Origin: Actinoplanes subtropicus
GTDB lineage: Bacteria; Actinomycetota; Actinomycetes; Mycobacteriales; Micromonosporaceae
NCBI RefSeq assembly: GCF_000721705.1
Contig: NZ_JOJL01000021.1
Span: 372,001 to 436,000 of the forward strand
Length of the DNA stretch: 64,000 bases
Reading direction: 5' to 3'
Shown: piece after piece, positions 10,736-19,299 of the stretch
Layout of the letters: every line of letters begins with the position of its first letter
Position numbering within the stretch: the stretch's first letter is position 1
Notes under the pieces: model-generated
The model's database searches: none
What the model was told of the DNA's origin: nothing
Seen by the model: the letters and a program-made list of their open reading frames with translations, nothing else
Position numbers and translations under genes: made by a program

Positions 10736-13306
10736 ATGGAGCCGACGTCCAGCCCCGACAACGCCCGGTCACCGCGCGGCCTCTCGCGCTTCTGGCCGGT
10801 TCATCGGGAGGACGAGGAACCGTCCGCCGAGTCCGGGCCGCACGAAATGACCATCGCTCATCCGGGTGAAACTCAGATGGTGGCGCTCGGTTCGAGACGT
10901 GCACCCGATCCCGCGACGGCCGCCGAGGGTGTTCCGACCCCGGTCACGCCGGTCCACGGCACTCCCATTCCGACAAGACCACCTTTCCCGGGTACGCCGG
11001 GGGTCGCCTTCGCATCGGCCGCCCGAGGCCCTGACGGTCCCGGCCCGAACGACCCGGGGTCCTCACCGACGTCCGGCGGCCCGGGCGGAAGCCACGGCGG
11101 CGGCTCGGGGGGCAGCTTCGGCGGTCTGGGCGGCGGGGGCTTCACCGGCGGGCTCGGACGGGAACTGGCGAACAGCGGGGCCGGGCGAATCGGCGACGGG
11201 CTGGGCGGGCCGGGCGCTCAGGGCGGCCCGGGCGGGCCCGGTGCTCAGGGCGGGCCGGGCGGACCCGGCGCTCAGGGCGGGCCGCAGGGGCGTGGCGGGG
11301 ACGCTTCGGAGGGGCGCGCCAGGGACGGGGCGGATGCCGGGGGCGACGCGCGGCCGACGGCTCGGGAGGGCGATCCCGGTCACTCCGGCGCGTCGGAGAC
11401 CGGTGAAGACGCAGCTCACGCCGTAGAGTCCTCGCGAACTGACCCGTGGGACCGGGACGCCGGCACGTTCGGCGGCTTCGGGCTCGGCGGGCGCAACGGG
11501 CATTTCCTGTTCGGCGGGCGCACCACCCCCGGCGAGCACCGGGCCGGCCTGAACGGCCACAGCGGCCCCGACCTGAACGGGCGGCCGAGCAAACCGGACA
11601 CCGAGCCGTCTACTGTGGATGACCCGGCCGCGGAGACCACCGGGCCGGCGACGGCCAGCGACGAGAACGGGCGTGACGACATGAACGGACGGGCCGGCGG
11701 TCCCGGTTTCCCCGCACCCGGCTTCGCGGCGCCCACCTTCCGGGGGCCCGGCTTCCCGGCGTCCGGCGACACCCGCTCCGAGGACGACGCCGACACCCCG
11801 ACGCCCGGCCAACTGAGCGGCCGCCCGTGGACCGAGCCGCCGACCGACCCGCGCCGGCCGGCGACCGGCTGGGCGTCCGCGCCGACCTCCACCAACCCGA
11901 TCGTCACGCCGACCTCGGGCGCGCCGATCTCCGGCCAACCCGTCTCCGGCCAACCCGTCTCCGGCCAACCCGTCTCCGGCCAGCCCACCTCCGGCCAGCC
12001 GGTCTCCGGGCAACCCGTGTCGGGGCAGCCGACCTCGGGACAGCCGATCTCCGGACGGCCGGCCTCGGGACAGCCCGTCTCGGGACAGCCGACCTCGGGA
12101 CAGCCGATCTCCGGACAGCCCGTCTCCGGGCAGCCAATCTCCGGACAGCCGATCTCCGGCCGACCCGCCTCCGGGCAGCCAGTCTCGGGGCAGCCCACCT
12201 CCAGCCAGCCCGACTCGGGCCAATCGGTCTCGGGGCAGCCAGTCTCAGGTCGGCCGGTCTCGGGCCAGCCGCTCTCGGCGCAGCCCGTCTCCGGGCAGCC
12301 GACCTCGGGGCAGGCCGTCTCCTCCGGTTTCACTCCGGCTTACGGCCAGCCGCCGTCCTATGTGCCGGCCCTGCCCGACCCGACGGCCGGCCCGGTCTCC
12401 GGCGTCCCCGCCCCGCGCACGGGCACCACATCGCCACTTGCCCCGACATCAGCGCCCGGCTCGGCTCCGGCGTCCGGCTCGGCTCCCGCGTCTGGCTCCA
12501 CCCCGGCGTCCGGATCAGGCTTCGCGTCTGGCGCCACCCCCGCGTCCGGGTCGGCCATCGCTTCCGGGTCCACCTCGGCGCCCGGGGCGGCTTCGGCATC
12601 CGGGGCCGCGTCGTCGTCCGGGGCGGTCATGGGATCCGGGACCGCATCGGCGTCCGGGGCAGTCCTGGAATCCGGGTCGGCCTTGCGGCCCGGGGCCACC
12701 CCGGCGTCCGGGGCGGTCCTCGGATCGGGGGCGACCTTGGCGTCCGTGCCGGTGTCGGGTGTTGTCTCGGCGGGCAGGACGCAGTCGGCCGAGGACGCGC
12801 CGCCGCTGGTCACCCCGCCGGGCGAGCCGCAGATCGCCGCGCTCGCGGCCGGCCTGCGCGCCCTGGGCGACGACCTGCGCCCCTGGGACGACGACAACCC
12901 GCCGCGGACGCCGGCGCCGCGCCGCTCTGCCAGCCTCGAGGACGCCGAGCCGGCCCGCCGCGGCCGCCGCGCCGCCCCCGATCCCGACGACGAGCAGCCC
13001 GCCGCGGAGGCGCTGCGCCCGGGCGACGTCGCGGCCGGGCACATCGCGTTCTGGGACGACGACGCGACCCGGCACTTCCGGGCGGCCTGGCACGAGGTGA
13101 AGGCCGAGTTCGTGGACGACCCGGAGCGGGCGCTCACCCGGGCGCACGACCTGCTCACCGACGCGGTCAACGAGCTGACCGAGGCGCTGCTCGCCGAGCG
13201 GGACGAGCTGGACCCGCTGCGCGGCACCGCCACCCCGGACACCGAGAGTATGCGGATGGCGATGCGCGGCTACCGGGAGTTCCTCGACCGCATCCTGGCC
13301 TTGTAG
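10736..13306 (+). CDS. Large repeat-rich protein with conserved helical C-terminal domain
   Basis: An 856-aa protein I cannot assign to a function. The N-terminal half is low complexity with Gly-rich tracts ([11 protein letters not shown] repeats near residues 160-185). Residues 399-528 are 26 consecutive five-residue units, mostly [15 protein letters not shown] or SGRPA. A second Ala/Ser/Gly region ([12 protein letters not shown] and similar) spans about residues 570-680. Only the last ~100 residues look folded: [20 protein letters not shown], then [20 protein letters not shown], ending YREFLDRIL. That resembles an uncharacterised actinobacterial helical domain seen at the C-terminus of disordered or membrane proteins. 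No signal peptide or membrane helix is visible, so it is probably cytoplasmic. A strong terminator follows. Confidence 0.75.
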   Translation: MEPTSSPDNARSPRGLSRFWPVHREDEEPSAESGPHEMTIAHPGETQMVALGSRRAPDPATAAEGVPTPVTPVHGTPIPTRPPFPGTPGVAFASAARGPDGPGPNDPGSSPTSGGPGGSHGGGSGGSFGGLGGGGFTGGLGRELANSGAGRIGDGLGGPGAQGGPGGPGAQGGPGGPGAQGGPQGRGGDASEGRARDGADAGGDARPTAREGDPGHSGASETGEDAAHAVESSRTDPWDRDAGTFGGFGLGGRNGHFLFGGRTTPGEHRAGLNGHSGPDLNGRPSKPDTEPSTVDDPAAETTGPATASDENGRDDMNGRAGGPGFPAPGFAAPTFRGPGFPASGDTRSEDDADTPTPGQLSGRPWTEPPTDPRRPATGWASAPTSTNPIVTPTSGAPISGQPVSGQPVSGQPVSGQPTSGQPVSGQPVSGQPTSGQPISGRPASGQPVSGQPTSGQPISGQPVSGQPISGQPISGRPASGQPVSGQPTSSQPDSGQSVSGQPVSGRPVSGQPLSAQPVSGQPTSGQAVSSGFTPAYGQPPSYVPALPDPTAGPVSGVPAPRTGTTSPLAPTSAPGSAPASGSAPASGSTPASGSGFASGATPASGSAIASGSTSAPGAASASGAASSSGAVMGSGTASASGAVLESGSALRPGATPASGAVLGSGATLASVPVSGVVSAGRTQSAEDAPPLVTPPGEPQIAALAAGLRALGDDLRPWDDDNPPRTPAPRRSASLEDAEPARRGRRAAPDPDDEQPAAEALRPGDVAAGHIAFWDDDATRHFRAAWHEVKAEFVDDPERALTRAHDLLTDAVNELTEALLAERDELDPLRGTATPDTESMRMAMRGYREFLDRILAL
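11930..12319 (+). repeat. 26 tandem 15-bp units encoding SGQPx
   Basis: In-frame 15-bp units of the form TCC-GGC-CAA-CCC-GTC run without a break for 390 bp. The first units are nearly identical at DNA level and later ones diverge at third positions and in the fifth residue. This is a coding minisatellite and a site where unit number can change without frameshift. Confidence 0.92.
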
Positions 13307-13320
13307 CACCCCGGCCTCGA

Positions 13321-13360
13321 AGCGCCCGCCGTCGGCCGACGGCGGGCGCTCTTGTTTTTT
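13321..13360 (+). terminator. Rho-independent terminator after the repeat protein
   Basis: A perfect 30-bp palindrome (13321-13350; half-site AGCGCCCGCCGTCGG) is followed by CTTGTTTTTT. It starts 15 bp after the stop codon of the repeat-rich protein and is the clearest intrinsic terminator in the window. Confidence 0.9.
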
Positions 13361-13439
13361 GCCATGCAGGACAGCCCGGAAGCCGGAGTCGGAGCGCGAC
13401 CACCCACTCGGGCCATCCACCGCATCGGGGACTTGTCAG
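13361..13439 (+). repeat. Dispersed intergenic repeat, family 2, copy 1
   Basis: About 79 bp beginning GCCATGCAGGACAGCCCGG and ending CGGGGACTTGTCAG. It matches 34435-34514 over most of its length, with small gaps, and the similarity may continue a few bases into GTACG. It lies immediately after the terminator, upstream of the ABC operon. Function unknown. Confidence 0.7.
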
Positions 13440-13475
13440 ATCGCGTACGTCTGCTGCTTTGGACTTGCTTTTGAA

Positions 13476-13506
13476 TTCATCGCGCGGTGAAATCATCACG
13501 TGATGA
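13476..13506. promoter_or_regulatory. Two tandem palindromes over the ABC gene start
   Basis: TTCATCGCGCGGTGAA (13476-13491) and TCATCACGTGATGA (13493-13506) are related inverted repeats. Their centres are 16 bp apart, and both fit a TCATC-N4-GRTGA-like pattern. The second overlaps the ABC ATPase start codon. The operon's own TetR gene (14981) is the obvious candidate binder, which would make the operon self-regulated; this is inference. Confidence 0.5.
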
Positions 13507-14234
13507 ATTACCAGAGCGCGATCGAGGTGTCCGGCCTCGTGGTGGATAGGGGGCGGCGGCGCGTGCTCGACGGGATCGACTGCTCGATCCCGGCCGGGAG
13601 CGTGACCGGGCTGCTCGGGCCGAGCGGGAGCGGCAAGACGACGCTGATCAGGGCGATCGTCGGGGTGCAGATCGTCAAGGCGGGCACGGTGACGGTCCTC
13701 GGGAAGCCGGCCGGGAGCGCGCCGCTGCGGCGCACGGTGGGCTACGTGACGCAGGCGCCGAGTGTGTATGCGGATCTTTCCGTGCGGGAGAACGCGCGGT
13801 ACTTCGCCTCGCTGTACGGGCTGGGCGCGGCCGACGCCGAGCGGGCGATCGCGGATGTCGGGCTCACCTCGGCGGCGCGGCAGCTGGTCGGCAACCTCTC
13901 CGGCGGGCAGCGCAGCCGGGCGTCGCTGGCCTGCGCGCTGGTCGCCTCGCCCGAGGTGCTGGTGCTGGACGAGCCGACCGTGGGGCAGGATCCGGTGCTC
14001 CGGGACGACCTCTGGGCGCAATTTCACGACCTCTCCGGGCGCGGGGTGACCTTCCTCGTCTCCAGCCACGTGATGGACGAGGCCGGGCGCTGCGACCGGC
14101 TGCTGCTGATCCGGGACGGCGAGCTGATCGCCGACGACACCCCGGCGGGAGTGCGCGCGGCCGCCGGCACCGACGACCTGGAAGCGGCGTTCCTGCGGTT
14201 GATCCGCGAGCGCGAGGAGAAGGTGGCGGCATGA
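13500..14234 (+). CDS. ABC transporter ATP-binding protein
   Basis: A 244-aa ATPase of an ABC-2 type exporter. Walker A is LLGPSGSGKTT (near residue 40), the Q-loop region VGYVTQAPSVYADLSV, the signature NLSGGQRSRASLA, Walker B VLVLDEPTVGQDPVLRD, and the switch His lies in FLVSSHVMDEA. All catalytic residues are present. GTG (13500) or the ATG next to it (13503) can start translation; GGTGA lies 9-12 nt upstream. The stop overlaps the permease start by 4 bp. With permease and TetR downstream this looks like an inducible drug or lipid exporter operon. Confidence 0.92.
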   Translation: MMNYQSAIEVSGLVVDRGRRRVLDGIDCSIPAGSVTGLLGPSGSGKTTLIRAIVGVQIVKAGTVTVLGKPAGSAPLRRTVGYVTQAPSVYADLSVRENARYFASLYGLGAADAERAIADVGLTSAARQLVGNLSGGQRSRASLACALVASPEVLVLDEPTVGQDPVLRDDLWAQFHDLSGRGVTFLVSSHVMDEAGRCDRLLLIRDGELIADDTPAGVRAAAGTDDLEAAFLRLIREREEKVAA

Positions 14235-14968
14235 GCGTCGGGATCACTCTGTCCACGTCCGGGCGCATCGTCCGGCAACTTCGGCACGACCGGCGCACGG
14301 TGGCGCTGCTGATCGTGGTGCCGGCGCTGCTGCTGGCCGTCCTCTACTACATGTACGAGGACGCGCCGGGCGCCTTCGACCGGATCGCGCTGACCATGCT
14401 CGGCATCTTCCCGTTCGTGATCATGTTCCTGGTGACCAGCATCGCGATGCTGCGCGAGCGGACCACCGGCACCCTGGAACGGCTGCTCACCACGCCGCTG
14501 GGCAAGGTCGACCTGCTGTTCGGGTACGGCATCGCCTTCTCGGTCGCGGCGGCGGTGCAGGGCGCGGTCGCCACCGGCGTGGCCTACTGGCTGCTCGGGC
14601 TGGACACCGCGGGCAGCGCCGGGCTGGTCCTGCTGATCGCCGTGGTCGACGCGGTGCTCGGGGTGGCGCTCGGCCTGCTGTGCAGCGCCTTCGCCCGCAC
14701 CGAGTTCCAGGCCGTACAGTTCCTACCGGTGGTGGTCGTCCCGCAGATCCTGCTCTGCGGGCTGTTCGTGCCGCGCGAGGCGATGTCCGGCTGGCTGCAG
14801 GCGATCGCCGACGTGTTGCCGCTGACCTACGCGGTCGACGCGCTGCTCGAGGTCGGCAAGTCGGCCGAGGCCACCGCCACGATGTGGCGCGACGTGATCA
14901 TCGTGGCCGGCGCCGCGGTGCTCGCGCTGGTCCTGGCCGCCGCGACGCTGCGGCGCCGCACACCCTAG
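14231..14968 (+). CDS. ABC-2 type transporter permease
   Basis: A 245-aa membrane protein with six hydrophobic segments, matching the ABC-2 permease fold. It opens with a cytoplasmic stretch, then TVALLIVVPALLLAVLYYMY, an MLRERTTGTLERLLTTPLG coupling-helix region typical of ABC-2 exporters, and an extracellular loop before the last helix (LFVPREAMSGWLQAIADVLP). It is translationally coupled to the ATPase (4-bp overlap). It should form the membrane dimer that exports a substrate not identifiable here. Confidence 0.9.
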   Translation: MSVGITLSTSGRIVRQLRHDRRTVALLIVVPALLLAVLYYMYEDAPGAFDRIALTMLGIFPFVIMFLVTSIAMLRERTTGTLERLLTTPLGKVDLLFGYGIAFSVAAAVQGAVATGVAYWLLGLDTAGSAGLVLLIAVVDAVLGVALGLLCSAFARTEFQAVQFLPVVVVPQILLCGLFVPREAMSGWLQAIADVLPLTYAVDALLEVGKSAEATATMWRDVIIVAGAAVLALVLAAATLRRRTP

Positions 14969-14980
14969 GAGAGTTGGTTG

Positions 14981-15592
14981 GTGAAGCGGAGCGGGCGGCG
15001 CCCCGGCAATCAGGACACCCGGTCGTCCATTCTGGACTCCGCCCGCCGCACCTTCGCGGAGAAGGGGTACGACAAGGCGTCGATCCGCGCCATCGCGGCC
15101 GGCGCCGGGGTCGATCCCGCCCTCGTGCACCATTATTTCGGTACGAAGGAACAGCTCTTCCTGGCGGCCATGAACGCGCCGATCAACCCGGCCGAGATGA
15201 TCCCGCGGGCGCTGGCCGGCCCGCGGGATCAGGCCGGTATCCGCCTGGTGCGGCTGGTGCTGTCGGTGTGGGACTCGCCGGCCGGGGCGGCGGCACTGGC
15301 CATGTTCCGGTCGGCGCTGAGCAACGAGTGGACGGCGCGGCTGCTGCGCGAGTTCGTGATCACGCAGATCCTCCGGCGGGCGGTCGCCGACCTGGTCCTC
15401 GAGCCGGCCGAGGCGCCGCTGCGCTCGACCCTGGTCGCCACCCAGATAGCCGGCCTGATGGTGGCCCGGTACGTGCTGAAGCTCGAGCCGCTGGCCGGCG
15501 CCGACGCCGAGGTGCTGGTGGCGGCGATCGGGCCGAACGTCCAGCGGTTCCTGGACGACCCGATGCCCGAGGTGTTCAAGGCCGGCTCGTAG
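14981..15592 (+). CDS. TetR-family transcriptional regulator
   Basis: A 203-aa TetR regulator. The HTH spans about residues 12-60 (TRSSILDSARRTFAEKGYDK, then IRAIAAGAGVDPALVHHYF), and the C-terminal domain resembles the TetR_C type common next to actinobacterial ABC exporters. The GTG start has AGGAGAG 7 nt upstream; a TTG one codon earlier is possible. It lies 12 bp after the permease stop and is the third gene of the operon. It probably represses this operon through the palindromes at 13476-13506 and responds to the exported compound. Confidence 0.9.
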   Translation: MKRSGRRPGNQDTRSSILDSARRTFAEKGYDKASIRAIAAGAGVDPALVHHYFGTKEQLFLAAMNAPINPAEMIPRALAGPRDQAGIRLVRLVLSVWDSPAGAAALAMFRSALSNEWTARLLREFVITQILRRAVADLVLEPAEAPLRSTLVATQIAGLMVARYVLKLEPLAGADAEVLVAAIGPNVQRFLDDPMPEVFKAGS

Positions 15593-15599
15593 CAGGGGT

Positions 15600-16325
15600 T
15601 CAGCCGCCGCAGCGGTGGCAGAGCACCGGATGCAGCAGATGGGCCAGGTCCTGCCGGTCGGCGACCGGGCGCGGGAAGGCGAGCCGGGCCAGCTTCTCGT
15701 CGAGGCGGACCAGGAAGCCGTACCGGTCCATCCGCACCACCCGCGGCTCGTCCTTCGGCTGGAACGCCGAGCCGAGCTGGCGGCGCACGTACGCGCTCAT
15801 CTCGGCCAGGTGATGGTCGGCCAGGTCGGTGATCAGGTCGAACTCGATCTGCCGCAGCGGGTCCGGCGCGGCCGCCGCGAACTCGTCGGGGTCGACGTCG
15901 ACCAGGTTCTCGTTGCGCTCGTAGCGCACCTCGGCGACGTCCATCCGGTGCAGCACCTGGGACTCGCCGACGTCGAGCAGGTCGCCGGAGGCGTCGATCT
16001 CGGCGTAGTCCAGCGCGGCCCGCTTGGCCTCGTCGCCGTCGAGCCGGGTGGCCCAGCCGGAGACCCAGACCCGGCCGAGCGAGGGCGAGCCGGCCACCGG
16101 CGGCACGTCGGCGATGTCGAGCACCATCGCCGTGTCCCCGGTGCCCGGCTGCGGCCGGAGCGCGGCGGCGACACCCCCGCCGGCCGGCGAGAGCAGCAGC
16201 ACCCGGCCGTGCGCGTCGGTCACGTGGCGCACCGGGAGCGGTCCCGGCCGGCACGCGATGTGCGCGACCGCCGGGAGGTGGCCGGCCGCGATCGTCCGAG
16301 CGACCTCGGCGGGAGTGGGCTGCAT
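15600..16325 (-). CDS. DUF2470-domain protein (HugZ/PPOX-like)
   Basis: A 241-aa protein with an N-terminal split-barrel-like region (VARTIAAGHLPAVAHIACRP, GRVLLLSPAG, WVSGWATRL) and a C-terminal DUF2470-like segment (YAEIDASGDLLDVGESQVLH to FDLITDLADHH, VRMDRYGFLVRLD). It ends with a small Cys/His cluster CHRCGG. Relatives of this architecture bind or degrade haem or act in iron metabolism. That fits the iron-box-like sequence just upstream, but haem binding is inferred. It is divergent from an rpsD paralogue and convergent with the TetR gene. Confidence 0.75.
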   Translation of the reverse strand: MQPTPAEVARTIAAGHLPAVAHIACRPGPLPVRHVTDAHGRVLLLSPAGGGVAAALRPQPGTGDTAMVLDIADVPPVAGSPSLGRVWVSGWATRLDGDEAKRAALDYAEIDASGDLLDVGESQVLHRMDVAEVRYERNENLVDVDPDEFAAAAPDPLRQIEFDLITDLADHHLAEMSAYVRRQLGSAFQPKDEPRVVRMDRYGFLVRLDEKLARLAFPRPVADRQDLAHLLHPVLCHRCGG

Positions 16326-16347
16326 TGTTGATACCTCCGCGGACCAG

Positions 16348-16378
16348 TTAGGCTTGCCTTAGTAAGGTGAGGCTAACC
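16348..16378. promoter_or_regulatory. Iron-box-like (IdeR/DmdR type) sites
   Basis: Between the DUF2470 gene and rpsD lie TTAGGCTTGCCTTAG (16348-16362) and TAAGGTGAGGCTAAC (16363-16377). The second, read as GTTAGCCTCACCTTA, matches the half-sites of DtxR/IdeR/DmdR boxes (consensus TTAGGTTAGGCTAACCTAA) better than the first. The position suits iron control of the DUF2470 gene and possibly rpsD. Confidence 0.55.
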
Positions 16379-16420
16379 GTAACACCGGCCTCGAGCGCAA
16401 GTACCTCTCTCGGAGACTTC

Positions 16421-17029
16421 ATGAACAACCCCCGGCCCAAGGCCAAGCTGTCCCGTGCCCTCGGCATCCCGCTGACCCCCAAGTGCGTGAAGTACTTCGA
16501 GAAGCGGCCCTTCCCGCCGGGCGTGCACGGCCGCGGGCGCCGCAAGGCCTCGGACTACCAGGTGCGACTGCTGGAGAAGCAGCGCCTGCGGCACCAGTAC
16601 AACATCAGTGAGGCGCAGATGCGCAAGGCATACGAGGACGCCCACCGCGCCGACGGCAAGACCGGCGAGACCATGGTCACCCTCCTCGAACGCCGCCTCG
16701 ACGCGGTCGTGCACCGGGCCGTCCTGGCCCGCACCATCTACCAGGCCCGCCAGCTGGTAGTGCACGGCCACTTCACCGTCGACGGCAAGAAGGTCGACCG
16801 CCCCGGCTTCCGCCTGAAGCCCGGCCAGGTGGTCGAGGTACGCGAGTCCAGCCGCCAGAAGCCCCCGTTCCAGCTGGCCGCGGCCGGCGCCCACCTGGAC
16901 GGCCCGACCGCGCCCTACCTCTCCACCGCCGTCGAGGAGCTGCGCACCACGCTGCTGCGGGCCCCCGAACGCAAGGAGATCCCGGTCCTCTGCGACGAGC
17001 AGCTGGTCGTGGAGTTCTACGCCCGCTGA
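16421..17029 (+). CDS. rpsD: 30S ribosomal protein S4, zinc-ligand-free form
   Basis: S4 binds the 5' domain of 16S rRNA early in 30S assembly. The 202-aa protein has the S4 fold (RPFPPGVHGRGRRKASDYQV, then RLLEKQRLRHQYNIS) and the S4 RNA-binding domain (TLLERRLDAVVHRAVLARTI, RQLVVHGHFTVDGKKVDRPG). It starts MNNPRPKAKLSRALGIPLTP and has only one Cys in the N-terminal region, so it lacks the four-Cys zinc site of the C+ type. CGGAGA lies 5 nt before the ATG. It stands alone, not beside rpsM-rpsK-rpoA, so it is either the only S4 (as in streptomycetes) or an alternative paralogue. Confidence 0.95.
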   Translation: MNNPRPKAKLSRALGIPLTPKCVKYFEKRPFPPGVHGRGRRKASDYQVRLLEKQRLRHQYNISEAQMRKAYEDAHRADGKTGETMVTLLERRLDAVVHRAVLARTIYQARQLVVHGHFTVDGKKVDRPGFRLKPGQVVEVRESSRQKPPFQLAAAGAHLDGPTAPYLSTAVEELRTTLLRAPERKEIPVLCDEQLVVEFYAR

Positions 17030-17332
17030 CCGCGGCCTACTTCACCGCCGGTCCCTCCAGGCGTTTCCCTGCCGCACCTTTACCGTACGGGTGAGACCAG
17101 TACCCGGTGTGCCCGGGCCGCAGGCTGCAACAACAGCTCCGCGCCCGGCCGCCGGGCGGGCCCGGCCCAAGACCGCCCAGACCCGATTCGATCCATGCGA
17201 TCAAGCGTGTCGGCCGCGGCGGCCGGTGTCGGTAGCGGCGGCAACTGTCTTGGGGGTGGTACTGGGTACAGGGCAGATCCGGTAATCAGCGGGATCCTCC
17301 GGGCGGCCACGGATGGCTAGGGTGGGCGCGTG
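17030..17332. other. Intergenic region between rpsD and the histidine kinase
   Basis: This 303-bp stretch contains one copy of the ~116-bp dispersed repeat (17059-17174). The rest, up to the kinase start, has no convincing coding potential. AGGGTGG (17319-17325) is the likely SD for the kinase. Confidence 0.6.
17059..17174 (+). repeat. Dispersed intergenic repeat, family 1, copy 1
   Basis: It begins AGGCGTT, includes ACCGTACG and CCGGTGTGCCCGGGCCGC, and ends GGGCCCGGCCCAAGACC. By eye the last 71 positions differ from copy 2 (33271-33386) at about four places and the total lengths are equal. It lies 29 bp after the rpsD stop. The inner part is rich in complementary GC blocks and could fold as RNA. 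Confidence 0.85.
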
Positions 17333-18598
17333 ATGTGGCGGGACGGGCCGGCGGTGCTGTGGTCGCGGCGTACCTGGCTGGCCGTCGCCGGCCTGCTGGC
17401 CGGCGCCGGGTTGTGGCTCGTGCCGGTCGCCCTGGTCGTGGCAATGGTGGGCGTCGGGGTGCTGGTCGGGGCGGAGCACCCGTTGCCGGGCTTGAGCGGC
17501 TCCGAGGAGCTGGGCGGCATGGTCGGCGCGGCGGCTCCGCTTGCCGTGGCGCTGCCCGTGCTGCTCGCGCTGACCTTCCGGTTCACGTTGTGGCACGAGG
17601 CCCGGCTCCGCCTGCTCGGCGCCGGCCTGGCACCGCCCGCCGCGCGGCCGCCCGGCGTGCCCCGCCGGCGTTGGCTGGCCCGCCAGGCGGTGTCGTCCGC
17701 GACCTGGCGGCAGGTCCGCTACCACGCGCTGGGTGGCGCATTCCTCGCGCTGGCCGGCGTCCTGGTCCTGGCCGGCTTGGTGTTCGGCCCCGGTTTCGTG
17801 GTGGCCGCGGCGCTCAGCAGCAAGGGCAGCCTGCTGAACCGGTTGCCGATCGCGGCGCTCGGCGTGGCCATGGCGATCGCGGCGGGTTGGCTCGCCCGGG
17901 GTGCCGCCGCCCTCGACCTGGCGCTGGCCCGGCGGCTGCTGCAGCCGCCGGCCGCCGAGCTGCTCGCCCGGCGCGTCGCGTCCCTGTCGGCCAGCCGGGC
18001 CGCCGCCGTCGAGGCGGCCGACGCCGAGCGCCGCCGCATCGAGCGCGACCTGCACGACGGCACCCAACAGCGCCTGGTGTCGCTGGCCATGAACCTCGGG
18101 ATGACCCGCGCCGCGGTCGCCGACGCCGACCCCACGGTGCGCGCGGCCGTCACGGCAGCGCACGAGGAGGCGAAGCAGACGCTCGCCGAGCTGCGCGACC
18201 TCATCCGCGGCCTGCACCCGGCCATCCTCGACGAGCTCGGCCTGGACGCGGCGCTGTCCGGCATCGCGGCCCGCTCGCCGGTGCCGGTCCGGCTGGTGGT
18301 CGACCTGCGCGGGCGGCCGCCCGCGGCGATCGAGGCGGTCGCCTACTTCGTGGTGTCCGAGGCGCTGTCCAATGTGGCCAAACACGCGGCCGCGACCCGG
18401 GCCGACGTCGTGGTACGGCAGCAGACCGACGGCCTGACCCTGGCCGTCGCCGACGACGGCCGGGGCGGCGCCGACCCGGTACGCGGCACCGGCCTGCGCG
18501 GCCTGCGCCAGCGCGTCGAGTCGGTGGACGGCACGCTCAGCATCGCCAGCCCGGCCGGCGGCCCGACGTCGATCCTGGTGACCCTGCCGTGCGGGTAG
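17333..18598 (+). CDS. Two-component sensor histidine kinase (NarL/DesK type)
   Basis: A 421-aa membrane kinase with about four hydrophobic segments in residues 10-195. Next comes a HisKA_3 dimerisation domain with the phospho-His in RRRIERDLHDGTQQRLVSLA (near residue 240), then a HATPase domain: N-box EALSNVAKHAAATRADV and G-box VADDGRGG...GTGLRGLRQRVE. The sensed signal is unknown; there is no large extracellular domain. The stop overlaps the response-regulator start by 10 bp, so the two are coupled. GTG at 17330 is an alternative start. No obvious target gene adjoins the pair. Confidence 0.92.
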   Translation: MWRDGPAVLWSRRTWLAVAGLLAGAGLWLVPVALVVAMVGVGVLVGAEHPLPGLSGSEELGGMVGAAAPLAVALPVLLALTFRFTLWHEARLRLLGAGLAPPAARPPGVPRRRWLARQAVSSATWRQVRYHALGGAFLALAGVLVLAGLVFGPGFVVAAALSSKGSLLNRLPIAALGVAMAIAAGWLARGAAALDLALARRLLQPPAAELLARRVASLSASRAAAVEAADAERRRIERDLHDGTQQRLVSLAMNLGMTRAAVADADPTVRAAVTAAHEEAKQTLAELRDLIRGLHPAILDELGLDAALSGIAARSPVPVRLVVDLRGRPPAAIEAVAYFVVSEALSNVAKHAAATRADVVVRQQTDGLTLAVADDGRGGADPVRGTGLRGLRQRVESVDGTLSIASPAGGPTSILVTLPCG

Positions 18599-19227
18599 TG
18601 CTCGCCGAGGACTCGGTGCTGCTGCGCGACGGCCTCTCCCGCCTGTTCGCCTCCCACGACTGCCCGGTCGTCGCCGCGGTGGGCGACGCCGACGCGCTGC
18701 TGCGGGCCGTCGACGAGCACCGGCCCGACCTGCTCGTGGCCGACGTGCGGATGCCGCCCGGCTACGCCGACGAGGGGTTGCGCGCCGCGATCCAGGTCCG
18801 CCGGCAGTGGCCCGAGGTCGGCGTGCTGGTGCTGTCCCAGTACGTCGAGGAGCGGTACGCCACCAGGCTGCTCACCGGCGACACCCGTCGGCTCGGCTAC
18901 CTGCTCAAGGACCGGGTGGCCGACGTCGACGACTTCGTCGCGGCGGCGCGCCGGATCGCCGGCGGCGGCACGGTGCTCGACCCCGAGGTCGTTTCGCAGC
19001 TGCTGGTGCGCCGCACCGCCCCGCTCGACCGGCTCACCCCGCGCGAGCACGACGTGCTCGCCCTGATGGCCGAGGGCCGGTCCAACGCCGGCATCGCCGG
19101 CGCGCTGGTGGTCAGCGAGAGCGCCGTGGCCAAGCACGTGAACAGCATCTTCGCCAAGCTGGGGCTGGCCCCGGCGGACAGCGACCACCGCCGGGTGCTG
19201 GCCGTGCTGCGCTTTCTGGGCGGCTAG
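18589..19227 (+). CDS. LuxR/NarL-family response regulator
   Basis: A 212-aa regulator. The receiver domain starts VRVVLAEDSVLLRDGLSRLF (acidic pocket ED) and has the phospho-acceptor Asp in DLLVADVRMPPGYADEG near residue 54 and Lys in YLLKDRV. The C-terminal LuxR HTH spans LTPREHDVLALMAEGRSNAG to VAKHVNSIFAKLGL. It starts at a GTG inside the last codons of the kinase. Being cognate to that kinase it should activate or repress unknown promoters when phosphorylated. Confidence 0.93.
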   Translation: MRVVLAEDSVLLRDGLSRLFASHDCPVVAAVGDADALLRAVDEHRPDLLVADVRMPPGYADEGLRAAIQVRRQWPEVGVLVLSQYVEERYATRLLTGDTRRLGYLLKDRVADVDDFVAAARRIAGGGTVLDPEVVSQLLVRRTAPLDRLTPREHDVLALMAEGRSNAGIAGALVVSESAVAKHVNSIFAKLGLAPADSDHRRVLAVLRFLGG

Positions 19228-19299
19228 CCGGCTGCGACTCAAGCACACCGGCCTGGCCGGCGGATGGCCGAGCATGGCCGACAGAAGAAATGGTGACAG

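Noticed and set aside
11063..12333. Two long minus-strand frames opposite the SGQPx array (CPETG- and LSGDRL-like repeats)
   Set aside because: They are antisense readings of the same repeat in very GC-rich DNA, without SD or family resemblance.
11827..13503. Overlapping plus-strand frame giving [15 protein letters not shown] units like a pentapeptide-repeat protein
   Set aside because: It is the +1 reading of the 15-bp SGQPx array; any 15-bp repeat gives five-residue units in every frame. It has no SD or sensible N-terminus, while the SGQPx frame has a conserved C-terminal domain.
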